Shown one piece after another: positions 26,001 through 46,680 of a stretch of DNA of 64,000 bases (the first letter of the stretch is position 1; the number at the start of each line of letters is the position of its first letter). The notes beneath the pieces are model-generated. The model had not been told where the DNA came from. It was given only the letters and a program-made list of their open reading frames with translations, and searched no databases. Origin of the DNA: Tubiluchus corallicola (Eukaryota; Priapulida; Priapulimorpha; Priapulimorphida; Tubiluchidae); contig JAQGDQ010000260.1 of the NCBI GenBank assembly GCA_030141605.1, positions 179,798 to 243,797 of the forward strand. The letters run 5' to 3'. The position numbers were made by a program, and so were the translations under genes.

Positions 26001-28867
26001 TACAGAATGGAAATATCCAGGCCGGATGTCGTGAATGTGATGATGCTTCAGATCGTGTCTAAAGTTCAAAGTATGGTAACAGACTTCACACAGAGATTCG
26101 TCGACTTGAGTGAGATGGACTTTCCTGGGTGGCGTACTCAATATAAATTGATCGATCTCTGTGATGTTGAGCAACTGTTCCAAAATGAACTCACTGATTT
26201 TCAGAATGACTCATCAGCTTTACTTATCCACAGAGCAAAATGCCAGTTCATGTGGCTTGACGAAGAAATCGTTGAAAACTATCCAAATTTGAGTGCACAA
26301 GCACTAAACTTGCTATTACCGTTCCCCCGTCGTATCTCATGGAGAGTGCATTTAGCGCCGTAGCAGATGATCTTGACAAAAAAACGAGGCAGTCTGGACA
26401 TTACTGAACGTGGCGATCTCCGCCTGAAATTAACGTAGCTAGTTCCAGATGTTAAGAGCCTTGTTCAAGAACACCAAGCACAAGATTCTCACTGAACCAC
26501 GGTCTTGACATCTCTGTTGCGCTTTTTGTGTAAATCCGTGACACTGTGTTCTTCAGAATAAGTTTGAAACACTACTTAACTAGCATGTTTTAGTAATTTG
26601 ATGTTTTTTTACAGTGCCAGGGGTAAAGGGCGGAGAATGTTTTTTTCAAGTGGAGAAGTGGATCATAAAGGTTGAGAAGCACTGTTCTACACAAACAAAT
26701 TTGCACGATAGCTAACCAATTAGCAAGTCAGTGCGCTTGGCCGGCAAGTAAGTGATGACTGATTATTCACTCAAAACCTAGTGTATTTGTGTTGTTATTC
26801 ACTTAGAACCGAATTGTTTTAAGTACCCACTTCGTGGCCACTGGCTATTTGTAATTAGTTGGTCAGTTAACGATAAAGCAACTGAATTTTCATACCTTGA
26901 TCAATAGAGTCGCAAAAATGTCTATAGTTTACCATATTTGGATCAACATCATCAGCATACTTAGTAGTTAATCTTTCAGCTTCAATCGGCGTCAGTTTTA
27001 TATTGGTGTTCCTGTCTATACATCTGATGAACTGTGATTCTACAATATTAAATACAAAATTGCAAAGGCATACAAATTTCAGAGATATAGCAAAAACAAT
27101 TACAAGCTACAAGCCAGGGTTTCATGCTCACACTGCCATGCAACTTTGTTGCGATGACGAAAAAGTTTTTAACTACAACAGTCTCCAAAAAATTTACACG
27201 GCGTGTTTTGTTATTCATGTGGCAATTATTCCTGCGAAGTTCTACATAAATTTGTGAGCCTTTCTCCACTTTGCGAAATTTGTGGTTTTTCTTGAGCGAA
27301 CATTTGAGATGTCGCATTTGCACGTTTGCTGACTTCTGTGAAACATATGTGGCAAGGCGATTCTGCATGACATTCGTGTGAGTATGCTGTGATTAGTCTA
27401 CAACAATTCTGCCTTTTCCCCCTCAGGAATGTGCAATTCTCCATAATGTCCCCAAAATGTTGAAAAACAGTCGCAAAGTCGTCGCAAAATTCTTAAAAGC
27501 ACATCAAAATATTCTCCAATTCTTTTTGCTGATTCTGAAATTGTTGGCAAATGTTTCAACGAAGTAGTGAGTTTTGCAACTCTGCCGACAAACTTTAAAC
27601 ATTTTTTAAATCTTCTGCCGAAACGACTTTCTGGCGAACATGGCGAGTTCCAGCATATACTTTGTGACTATTTTTCGGAATTTTTGGAGCACCGTTGACC
27701 AGTGAAATTTTTAGATAGTCACCAAGTCGTGAACTCCGTGAAATCCTTGCTTAACCCTTTCACTAGGAAAAGCGGCACACTGCCGCCTGTGTTTTTTTTT
27801 GTAAGGGACGCCCAAGCTAAGCACAGTTAACAGGTCTGTTTATTTCACTGATACGGCCAAGCAAAAACATTCTAGGAAAGTTTAATAGTCGTGGGATAGG
27901 GGTTGTTTCGCAACAAGTAACGCTAACCAGCCACAGGTAACCAGTAATGCTGAGCAAAAATTTGAGTTTACTGTCAGGAAGATAAAGGAACAAAATTATC
28001 AGACCGATATGACCATCTAAAGCAAGTGTTAATGTTAATTCAAATAATACAGCAATTCATTTGAGAAACACAATCAAGTAACACAAGTGAATCAACCATC
28101 GAGTATTTTTTCCATGTGCAGCAAGTATAAATACCTACACACATTGGATTTTTATAGAGTAATAATAAAAATAGTGTTTTTTCAGTTTAGGGATATCTAG
28201 TGAATGAATAGTGTTTAAGACATACTTGTACTGGCAAATTATTGAAATTAACTGATGAAATTAAAAAATATCTGCCTTTATAATTGAAAGTAATATAAAA
28301 AACCTGCAGGCATAACCTGTGGCTTTGGCTGCTACCAAAATTAATACGCCTATAATTTTACGTGCTTGGTTATATTACATGATTATAGAGTGTCACACAC
28401 GGAATCCTCTAGAGCCTAGAGAATGCAATAAATATTACGATTTACAATTACACAGCACTCACGTTGAGCTCATTTAATGATGGATGTAGGATACTCTGCA
28501 TGTTTATGAAATAAACATAAATTTCATTGCAATATGTGTACTTCAATTAAGTTTATTTCAAAATAAACAACTAATTATTTGGTGTACAATTATCATACTC
28601 TTATAAATTTTATGAAATGACTATAAACTTGTACAGTTTTAAGGATACGCATGAAGAATTTAAACAAATAGAAAAAAACTCACTGGTCACACGTCCCGAG
28701 TTTAAACGATCGAAATCATGGAAAAATTCTGACACTCGAATGCCTCTCATTAGTACTTTTGCTCGTATGGCTCCCTCTATGTGTTCACTGTTAGGAATCA
28801 GCCGTCCATCAGAGAAAAGTTGCCCTGTTTGATAAGTTTCCTTGGGTGCCAGTTGCTCTAACATCAT
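8840..28867 (-). CDS. Degenerate EF-hand repeat protein, EFCAB6-like (probable ciliary/axonemal protein)
   Basis: Eighteen exons join in frame (high to low): 28867-28684, 27039-26896, 24075-24015, 22786-22621, 21203-21015, 20361-20238, 19074-18931, 17726-17515, 17103-16935, 15301-15028, 14463-14318, 13855-13681, 12876-12735, 11926-11786, 11236-11088, 10617-10512, 10348-10253, 9109-8840, giving about 963 aa. Eight repeats carry a D-F/Y-D-x4-G-x-V-T-x-x-Q-F core (for example DFDRLNSGRVTKSQF, DYDKLRSGLVTDSQF, ELDKWHNGVVTPSQF), each followed by a 'KYxD...VNYxxF' second half. The loops have an extra spacing before the Gly and lack the canonical D-x-D-x-D/N-G pattern, so Ca2+ binding is doubtful. 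Paired degenerate EF-hands along the whole length resemble EFCAB6, which is known from sperm/cilia and as a DJ-1 binding protein. The 5' end is uncertain: the frame stays open upstream to an acceptor near 28880, so further 5' exons may exist (human EFCAB6 is about 1,500 aa). Family assignment is from pattern, not alignment. Confidence 0.75.
9100..9733. repeat. 52-bp minisatellite, about 12 copies, starting at an exon boundary
   Basis: Exact 52-bp periodicity: copies begin at about 9100, 9152, 9204 and so on to 9672, with a degenerate copy after 9720. Copies differ by one or two bases. The first copy overlaps the 5' edge of the last exon of the EF-hand gene (exon edge at 9109). On the minus strand every unit therefore contains a copy of the acceptor 'ttctag' followed by the first about 10 exon bases. 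Confidence 0.95.
10119..10183. repeat. (TA)n / (TATG)n microsatellite
   Basis: Two runs of alternating TA flank a short unique core, followed by three tATG units. The array is intronic in the EF-hand gene and is a likely length polymorphism. Confidence 0.85.
10785..11065. repeat. Dispersed repeat family B, copy 1
   Basis: About 280 bp that matches, in reverse complement, the sequence at 21437-21690. Shared blocks include 'cggacaaaagc' (here tggacaaaagc), 'gctaatacagtaggtgcc', 'actcacggtaatg', 'aattgtctc' and 'gggccgctcct'. There is no coding potential. It ends about 20 bp from the EF-hand exon at 11088. It is probably a non-autonomous transposon; I could not define its termini. Confidence 0.7.
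11473..11574. repeat. 34-bp tandem triplication
   Basis: Three identical back-to-back copies of a 34-bp unit beginning 'aatcataatccattaatatt'. The perfect identity means a recent event. It is intronic in the EF-hand gene. Confidence 0.95.
12002..12625. repeat. Dispersed repeat family A, copy 1
   Basis: About 620 bp colinear with 63341-64000. The two copies share blocks starting 'aaaggggtacctgaagtagg', then 'caggggaagaaaaggcaatg', 'cccaaaaaactttccatg', 'ccagggtgc' and 'taaaaaggcag'. No ORF is present. It sits in an intron of the EF-hand gene. The minus strand holds donor-like 'cag|gtaag' sites in both copies. Clear terminal inverted repeats were not found. Confidence 0.8.
12992..13065. repeat. 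Duplicated exon edge (copy of 12856-12930)
   Basis: 23 bp identical to 12856-12878 (the 5' edge of the EF-hand exon ending at 12876 plus its AG acceptor), followed by about 45 bp of diverged similarity to the adjacent intron. The offset is 136 bp. The copy carries a second potential acceptor upstream of the real one. Confidence 0.75.
19420..19640. repeat. CAR/CAA-rich low-complexity stretch in an intron
   Basis: Imperfect CAG/CAA/CAC triplets create overlapping ORFs on both strands rich in V, L, C or T. No splice-supported exon or conserved motif is seen, so this is compositional and not a gene. Confidence 0.7.
20008..20105. repeat. (TA)n-rich palindromic microsatellite
   Basis: Long alternating TA runs interspersed with 'aatatttatatagtatttat' form a self-complementary AT tract in an intron of the EF-hand gene. 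Confidence 0.9.
21437..21690. repeat. Dispersed repeat family B, copy 2 (inverted relative to copy 1)
   Basis: Reverse-complement counterpart of 10785-11065, with shared blocks 'aggagcggccc', 'gagacaatta', 'cattaccgtgagt' and 'ctactgtattagc'. It lies in the EF-hand intron just beyond the exon at 21015-21203. Confidence 0.7.
22204..22635. repeat. 32-bp minisatellite, 13 copies, starting at a splice donor
   Basis: Exact 32-bp spacing of a unit like 'cctgattggctgatacacaa' plus 'acaataggaata', from 22204 to 22619, with the partial final unit (22620-22635) being the true 3' edge of the EF-hand exon 22621-22786. On the minus strand each unit reads 'cagccaatcag|gtattcc', so the real donor is followed by 13 donor-like copies. 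Confidence 0.95.
22970..23664 (+). mobile_element. Pogo/Tigger-like MITE, copy 1
   Basis: About 695 bp flanked by TA, with terminal inverted repeats 'tacggtaagtcc' and 'ggacttactcta' and subterminal 'cttaacg/cgttaa' blocks. The interior matches 36236-36916 in inverted orientation (for example 'gcattgatttttg' and 'aatatgagtaaaactca'). No transposase is present. TA flanks and the CAGTAAGTCCTC-type end suggest pogo/Tigger affinity. Confidence 0.75.
24227..26684 (+). mobile_element. Decayed hAT transposon (ZBED/SCAND3-like) with TIRs and 8-bp TSD
   Basis: 2,458 bp bounded by TIRs 'ctgtgtttctcaaacgggg' on the left and, reverse-complemented, 'cagtgcttctcaacctt' on the right. They are flanked by the 8-bp duplications ttctatac (24219-24226) and ttctacac (26685-26692), one mismatch apart. 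Eight-bp TSDs and TTCTCAA-type ends are diagnostic of hAT elements. The interior holds a broken transposase on the plus strand, antisense to the host EF-hand gene, within the intron between exons 24015-24075 and 26896-27039. Confidence 0.9.
24771..26440 (+). pseudogene. hAT transposase pseudogene (BED finger + RNase H-like + hATC remnants)
   Basis: From the ATG at 24771 the frame reads a BED-type zinc finger (LPLCNQTFCNE, then KLEQHLKAKH), broken by a frameshift near 24893. An open segment at 25034-25615 has the hAT core (FTFQMDESTVRR, then CAADGAPAMMGRRQGVLKL), the two conserved acidic/DG blocks of the RNase H-like fold. Later segments at 25584-25826 (HRENLVAKNLSPELN, EVRWLSNGNCLDRFVELYD) and 25917-26363 are in other frames. 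The hATC dimerisation motif ('MESAFSAVAD') appears near 26338-26370 after another frame change. The closest family is the SCAND3/ZBED5/FAM200-type hAT transposases. At least four frameshifts or stops make it non-functional. Confidence 0.88.
27040..28683. other. Intron without recognised features
   Basis: Spacer between the first two EF-hand exons. Short ORFs around 27003-27444 show no motif. A 'ttaaccctttcacta' at 27751 resembles a piggyBac end, but no partner terminus was found. Confidence 0.4.
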
Positions 28868-31800
28868 CAAAATTTTAACTGTACTGCTAGAACAGACAAA
28901 TGTTTAAAAAGAAAAACTTTTGAAACTAAAAAATGAGAAATACAGAAAAAGAAATAATCCAAGACTGACAAAATTCAATCAAAAGCACAACTTAAGTTAA
29001 CTTAAATAGTAAACAAACAAACACACACACACAAATGAAAACAAGCGAGCAAGTGAACAGATGGACTGACAAACAAACAAGTAAACAAACAAACAAAGAA
29101 GCAAAGCTAGCAAACAGATATTTACTATTTGTAGCACATGTCTAGATAGTAGTACTCATGCAGCTTTAATAAAACTTCTGTCAAATTTGTCGATATTTGC
29201 ATGAAATTGTGAAAGCCTAAACTGAGGCTAGTATCGATTTCTCTATGGCTATTCAATGAATACAAAATATCCAACAAAAGCAAATAGGTTTTAATGAAAC
29301 ACTTTTGCTCACTAGATTTAGGTACATAGCATTTAAATCATTTGTGTTGTATTTGGATTTTTTATTTATTTGTCCCACACAACAACAACATACAACAAAG
29401 TATCAGTAACAATTCAGTAGTTGGGTGGAAAAAGACTGGTGATTTACCCACATGCTGGCTTGCTAAAACCAGTTGCCTGGTTGTCAGAGACGCATACGTG
29501 CATCTTCCAAAAATACTAAAAAGAATTATATACACATCATCTAGACTATAAGAAATACATTTCCAGATAGATTTTATTTATATGCTTGCTGAGAATTAAT
29601 GCGTATAGCATATAATTAATAATTAAAGCGAATAGTAATTAAGCCCTTTTAATCTAAGTTGAGTAACAGCAATAGGTGGAGCGACTTAGAGTGACTAGTA
29701 GTAACTTAGGCTACAGTATCGTGTAGCGATTTATTTATCGTATTAATTACCGTTGTGTTGGTCGATTAGTTAATTATCATAACAGTAACACCTTAATTTA
29801 CATTACAGTTAAATAGTTTGCAGTCACTGCAAATTGTAGTTCAAATGTAAAAATATAGGTAAATACAGGTACAGCCTAATAATTATAGCTTGACATAAAA
29901 ATTTCCGCATATTATTTTTATAAAATAAAATTAATAATGTTAACGAAAACTTTGCGCGAAATTCTGCTCTATGAAAGATCTTTTGCGATTTGCGTTGCTT
30001 AACAACCGAATTTCACCAGGAACAAATAATGAAAAATATTTCAAGAGAATTGATTCAAGCGTGGTTTCTTTCAAAACACAAAAATTGAATGCCGGATAGA
30101 CCACTTGCAGTAGTGAATGCAATTCAAACAGTTAACTGCGATTGTCAGCACATGTTGTCCGGTGACAGTGTAAACTGTGCACTAAGCACTATGCAAAATT
30201 CACCTACTATTTACAAGCACTCGTCCAGTGCAGTGGCATCTGTTAGTTTAGCGACTGTAGGCCTATATTGCAAACTATCACACCAGGCTGAAAGTTTGTT
30301 GTTTCATACGATTAGAAAGCCTGTGAAATTCTTAATTACCTAATCTTGTGAATTTTTTGTCAGGCATTTAAATAAAAAAAGTCATTTCCAGAATGCCAAT
30401 ATTTTGACAAAATACTGTACTCCATGTCCTTTTAAATTTACACCCTGTGAAACGAAATCTATAACTTAATTTTTTGGTTATTTTATTAATTGATTTCCAA
30501 TTATAAAAAGTAATTTAAATGATGAGACTACATAAATTAACCAAAGTCTTAGACGACAGTGAACATTAAATAAATAATAGCATAATAATAATACTTGCAT
30601 GCCCAGACGTGTAATGTGACTGAATATTAATTATGAATAGACGACTTTTTTTAGACATTGCAGCAGCAAGAAATAAAAATGGTATTTTCATGCGATAGAC
30701 GAGCCACGCAGAAGAATAATTTTGTGTGTCATTGCCGTATGTGAGTAAGCTGAAACCACTTCATTTCATACAAAAGAATGCATATATGTATGCATAAGTC
30801 CCTATAGATGTTTTGTATCTAACATTTTTTCTCAAATTCGCACATCTTCGAATAAAGTAGCCAACTATTTTTTGTGTTTTCCAGATTTGGCCTAGAATAA
30901 TGCCTGCCTACACTCAAATGCCTTTTCTAACATTTGTTTTATTCTTTCATTTGAGAAGGTACTCTTGCAGCATCTCTGCTAAGTCAGGCAAGGAGTAAAA
31001 CAAAATTTAATCTTTTTTCACAAAGTACTTGTAATTTCTTTTTATTTGTAATTTCCCTTTACTTTTACTGTTATGTGACTGTCTTGATTATTCTCATAAT
31101 TTCACTTGCTTTCTTTAGTTTACAACGTTTTTCTTTATAGCTCCATTTCAAATTATTTTGTTAATGCACAAAATGTTTGTTTACTAAGTAAGATTGAGCT
31201 GTCTTGTTTTTTATTTCTTTATGGAGGTGCAGTTTTTTTCTAGACAAATTTTTCTTTTCCATCGTGATTTTTACATCACAGCCAATCCTAATTGTTTGTT
31301 TGATTGGATATTCTGTTATTTATCAGTCATTTCTTTTACTAGTCTCTTTTTAGGTTATGGAGGCATTATTTTGCTTTGAATTTTTTATAATCTATCGTTT
31401 GTTGCAACAGCCATGCACAGTCCCAGTTCAGTAAACTGTTAACATATATCCCAGTAAGAAGTGTGTAAATTATAATTTAATTTATGTATATAAGTTATTA
31501 ATATTTTTAAGTTAACATGCCTGTATCTTTTCCAGTTCAGCCTACTCATCTCATTTATATATAATTCACATAAATTAGTTCAGTCTAATTTATATCTGGC
31601 AATCCTTCATAATTAATTACAATATCTGGTCATGGTTTCAAACTTTGATATAAATTTCATGTTGCATCGCATGAATTTAATGCTTTTTTTCCTAAACCAA
31701 ATTCAACACTTATAATTATTTGATTGCATGGTTATTTTTTATTTTTTACGTTTTTTATTAAAATTATAATTTATAACAATATACCTGTTTTCACGTTCAC

Positions 31801-32296
31801 CTAATCACCAAATTGTTTATATTTGACTTTATTTGTGTGTTTGCCATATGATATCTCTTTCAACTTTTTCGGTAGAATTCCTTATAATATTGTTTTAATT
31901 CTCATGTGTTTTATTCAGTTAAAGCAAGAAGTGCCAGGAAGCTAAGAACGCCAATTCTCCACATCTCAACAGAAGCATCCCTCAAAGGCTTGCAACCTCA
32001 ATTTATCAAAACATTAATATCAATGTCACTAAATAAAATGTACAATTCATTATAATTGATCAATTAATTGTTTTGCAGATAATATAAAGTTTTGTTTCTA
32101 CGTATCTGTGGTTTTCACGTTCTTGGACTAAATACTCTTGTGGCGCTTAAAAGCTTTCGTAAATTATAGACGAAAATTTGCTGCCATACTGCATTTCTTT
32201 GCTTACAGGTTGCTGTGTGATTGTACATAAAAATCGAAAGTTGATATTATTGTAATTATTACTACTAGTAGAAAGATTCTTATTACAGTTAGCAAA
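28868..32296. other. Gene-poor divergent intergenic region
   Basis: About 3.4 kb between the recognised 5' ends of the divergent EF-hand (-) and hnRNP (+) genes. It contains an (AAAC)n-like stretch at 29005-29100, a candidate RFX site, and ORFs of 60-84 codons without motifs. Unseen 5' exons or 5'UTRs of both genes may be here. Confidence 0.5.
29994..30006. promoter_or_regulatory. Candidate RFX X-box (GTTGCTTAACAAC)
   Basis: An imperfect palindrome with GTTG/CAAC half-sites around a short spacer, fitting the RFX-factor X-box. RFX controls ciliary genes in animals. It lies about 1.1 kb upstream of the first recognised exon of the EF-hand gene, consistent with a ciliary role if a further 5' exon exists. 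Confidence 0.35.
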
Positions 32297-43172
<10,876 letters not shown>

Positions 43173-43857
43173 CTGATGTAAAAGGAGTAGAATTCTACTT
43201 GTACTGAAGGTAATGTTCATTGATATAATCATTTTATTAGCATTTGGCTGTTAAATATTTAGGTTTATCTGCAAAAATGCAAAAAAATATTTTAAAGTTT
43301 GAACTGTGAAAACTGCTAAATTACTCTTTGCAATTATTTTCACGATGCAAACCTACCAGGGCATTTAATCTAAAAGCACTACACTTAGAATGATTTCCCC
43401 TAGTTCCACCTCATATCTAAGTACCAGTGAATGAACTTGATGAGTTAATCACCCCAATTTGGTCTGTGTGAGAATTTGAAATGTGGATTTTGACTGTTTT
43501 CACTTTTAAAATTATCTAAGCTAACATTAGTGTACACTGTATTGATGAGATTCTGTGAAGCCATAACCTTTGCGCTAGAAACACTAATTGAAGTACGTTC
43601 TATCTAGAATAGATGTTTCTTGTGTACACTTATTTCTTTAGCCTTTTTATTCTGAAGCTGCTTGAACTGTTAATTGCTTAACGATGTTTGTTATTTTTTC
43701 TGTATCTTTCGGACTTAGACATATTTGATTTTCATTTGAAGCTCTGCAAAAATAATAGCCTCAAGCATTAATTACCTTTTTAACAAATATTAATTAGGTT
43801 CTCATGTAGCATCCCATATAAACTGACAGAGTTTAAGTCATTCCTCAATCACAAAAG

Positions 43858-43935
43858 GCAGCATGCTCTAGTGGTTTGGTGGTGTTGGGCTTGTAATCTA
43901 AAGAATCATCGTTCAAATCCAGGCACAAACAGTTT
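43858..43935 (+). repeat. tRNA-derived SINE head or tRNA-Thr-like relic
   Basis: A 5' 'ggcagca' like the tRNA-Thr acceptor, an A-box-like 'tagtggtttggtgg', an anticodon-loop-like 'cttgtaa' (TGT) and a B-box-like 'gttcaaatcc'. The 3' acceptor strand does not pair fully and the anticodon stem is weak, so this is not a working tRNA. It is in the 3'UTR intron of the hnRNP gene. Confidence 0.5.
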
Positions 43936-44436
43936 TTCTATACTAAAATAAAATGAATTTCTAACTACGTTTGGTGGTAAGCTACATTCTTTATGAGTTA
44001 GTGAGTTCAGAAAGAGAAATGAGCATTTAAACTCATCGAGAATGATAGCTTATTTTGGAAAGAAGTTTGAAATAAACATTATTCTAGTATAGTGAAAGCA
44101 TTTGCTATGTTATTTTGCCAGTGGGTATTTAAATCGCGAATTTATTAGAACGTAGCTGTACTAGGAGGTTTGTATTATATCTTAATAAAATAAATATTTA
44201 GCATTTTGTCATGGTGCATTGTTACTAATGAAACAGTGTTAAGGTCCATTGTTCAGTTATCATTTCTGTTAATGAATCTTATTTTTTAGGCATCATGTTA
44301 AAACTGAATACAGTGAAGACAAATAGGCTGCAAAACAGAAAGCCTGGTGATATAGAACAGAGTGTAGCACTTTACAACTAGGCTAAAACTGACAGTGGGG
44401 AGGAGCAACAGCACTTTTAGACATATCCTGTAGGCC

Positions 44437-44632
44437 TGTATGGACACACCCTGTAGGCCTGTATGTAGGCAGGTTCAACCAACCAAGCCAGCTACGATGG
44501 CTGTATGGACACACCCTGTAGGCCTGTATGTAGGCAGGTTCAGGCAACCAAGCCAGCTACGATGGCTGTACAGACAAACCCTGTAGGCCTGTATGTAGGC
44601 AGGTTCAGGCGACCAAGCCAGCTACGATGGAA
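44437..44632. repeat. 65-bp tandem repeat, 3 copies, in hnRNP 3'UTR
   Basis: Three copies at 65-bp spacing with the core 'ccctgtaggcctgtatgtag' and 'aagccagctacgatgg'. It lies in the inferred terminal UTR exon, so it would be transcribed. Confidence 0.9.
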
Positions 44633-45069
44633 TTAACAATTTTTAACGAAACCGCTCTTAAATAGTTCCTTGCATAGTGTACCAGAAAATAACAAGATAG
44701 ATGGTGTAGTCATCAGACCAGCAAAAAGTTCGCGTTCGTAGAGCCATCAATCGAAATAGTAGCAACGTGTGGAAGTGTATCTCAGTGAATAACATTGATG
44801 CATTTAGTACATATAGAAGATGTATATATTTGTCTTTGTTTTATTGACTGCATCCTTCAACCTTTTTTGGGACGTTTTTGCAGTACATCTGATTCTGTGT
44901 ATATATAGCCTTCATGAGAATTTTTCATTACCTTTTCTGGATTACATTACTTTTGCTAAGGTTGTGCATTAATGATGTGCGAATAATAAGCAAATATTGT
45001 TGCCATTTTTGGGTAAAAAAATTCTAGCATTTTTGCCCCATGACATACGTGATGTAAATTTTAGCTTGC

Positions 45070-45075
45070 AATAAA
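45070..45075 (+). terminator. AATAAA poly(A) signal of hnRNP gene
   Basis: The hexamer in 'gcaataaaattta' is the first good signal after the terminal 3'UTR exon and is followed by T-rich DNA. Confidence 0.5.
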
Positions 45076-45825
45076 ATTTAGTTTAAATCCTGATCGTGTT
45101 TCTTGGAGCTGCCATTTTTATTAGCCACAATTTTTTAATTTAGTCTTTTTTCTTTTTGTTAAAATGACTTTTACTCAAAAGGTATTAATATTTCTTGCAA
45201 ATGTGAAGCCTTAAGTACCAGTTGAAACACAAGTAGTTTATTTTGTACTAAAATCTGGTTTCACATCAACTCTTAGTGGCACTGTAACTCTTAGTTAGCG
45301 ATTTTTTTCTCCTGCTAACTTAGCGTCACATTGTCACATTTATAGCAACTTGGGGAGATTTTCTCGAATCCCCAGCTCGACGTACAAGTAAGTAATGTAT
45401 GAAGGTAACTGAAGAAAATCTCTCACGAGCCTCGTTTAGTAGCAACACAGTAGAGTCTCATCCACAATATGCAGGAGGAGGTGGTTCCATTATTGAAAGG
45501 GAAGCAAATGAAGAACAATATTTCGGATGTCGCTCGAGATTTGATCATAACTAGGATAGCTAGAGCTCTAGTTTGTCATAGTGTCTACCAGGCAACACTT
45601 AGCAAGACTAACATACTAGGCCTATAGGCTTATTCACTAGCGAAATAATCAGGTAACGACGCTTATGGAATTTTTGTGTTTTTGTTTTGTTTCCACTTGT
45701 AATAGTATAATTCGTTTTTACTCTAATTATGGTTCGTACAAAATCGTCTTTCTTAACCTATTGTTTGCATATTTGCGAAAAAGAATTTAGTGTGTATTCA
45801 CTAGGTAAATATCATGATTTTGCAG

Positions 45826-45964
45826 TTGAGGCAGGCTGTCCAAGCTACATTGTTGCATTTTTGGAGAAGTCTGCAGAGAGAGAAAACATCACTGAGCGAT
45901 GAACAAAGCAGCACGCCAAAGACTTTACGCAACTTTCCCTTTACAAAAGAGGAACTTTCAAAAG
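45826..45964 (+). other. Orphan exon-like segment
   Basis: 139 bp bounded by a good acceptor (atgattttgcag) and a strong donor (aaaag|gtgagt), open in one frame: LRQAVQATLLHFWRSLQREK, then TPKTLRNFPFTKEELSK. No family is recognised and no partner exons were found nearby. It may belong to a lineage-specific gene or transposon, or be chance. Confidence 0.3.
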
Positions 45965-46140
45965 GTGAGTTATGTGTTTCTTTCGATTTGCCAATATGTG
46001 TGACGAAGGTTTACTAAATCATTTTTATGTAAATCTACATTGCATTTGATCTCTTTCAACAGAATGATTTGAACTTACATGAAATGTTGTATAATATAGT
46101 AGTTTTCAAAAGCACTTATCAACACTAACCGGAACAAGAT

Positions 46141-46680
46141 TACCGTGTTTATTCCAGTATAACGCGCACCCCTAATTTTCGATTAAAATTCGGTATAAAA
46201 TTTTATTTCACTTTTTCTCGGCTCAGACCAAGCATTGTAAGTGACAAACGTTGTTGAACACGTGGGTTGTTGAACAACTCCAGTCTCTAACATTTGTCTC
46301 TGGTACAGTGAATTCTCGGCTAGCTGCTGGATAAACGTTATAACTCTGGATATTGGTAATTGTGCAAAACATGCAATGCTTAACTCGCAGTGTGGGCCAG
46401 GCACCGTCTGACAAAGTCTGCTGATGACACAAATATTATTGATTATTTCCTTAACTAGGCCTCTGCATCTGCAGTGAGTGTTGGACATAGGCGTTTTGTG
46501 GGTCGAGTGATGTGGCTGCATTCAATGTTTTGCGATTGTGGTCAGCAATGAGTCATTGCACAAATAATATATTGATACATCTAAGCGTGTCACCCTAGCC
46601 CTCGTTTATAACGCGCACCCAAACTTTGAGTTCTTTTCTAGGTAGAAAATTTTGCGCGTCATACTCGAATAAATACGATA
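46141..46680. mobile_element. TA-flanked MITE ('TATAACGCGC' ends)
   Basis: 540 bp with inverted ends: left 'taccgtgtttattccagtat' + aacgcgc; right, reverse-complemented, 'tatcgtatttattcgagtat' + gacgcgc. The subterminal motif 'tataacgcgcaccc' recurs near 46606. No transposase ORF. The TA target site suggests the Tc1/mariner superfamily. Confidence 0.75.

Larger units (their letters stand above)
43173..45090 (+). other. hnRNP 3'UTR with intron
   Basis: After the TAG at 43170-43172, 37 nt of UTR precede a donor (ctgaag|gtaatg, 43210). A plausible acceptor (ttttttag) near 44289 begins a terminal UTR exon that runs to AATAAA at 45070-45075. An intron under 50 nt from the stop should not trigger NMD. 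hnRNP A/B genes of vertebrates also carry 3'UTR introns. The terminal exon includes the 65-bp repeats. Confidence 0.55.

Noticed and set aside
27751-27766. piggyBac-like terminus TTAACCCTTT
   Set aside because: No inverted partner end with TTAA was found.
29440-29520. Possible extra 5' exon of the EF-hand gene (minus strand)
   Set aside because: Splice-like borders are present, but the short peptide has no repeat-family signature and the join is untested.
30089-30343. 84-codon plus-strand ORF
   Set aside because: No motif, no splice context and a composition like the surrounding noncoding DNA.
43858-43935. Functional tRNA-Thr gene
   Set aside because: Acceptor and anticodon stems do not pair well; better explained as a tRNA-derived SINE or relic.
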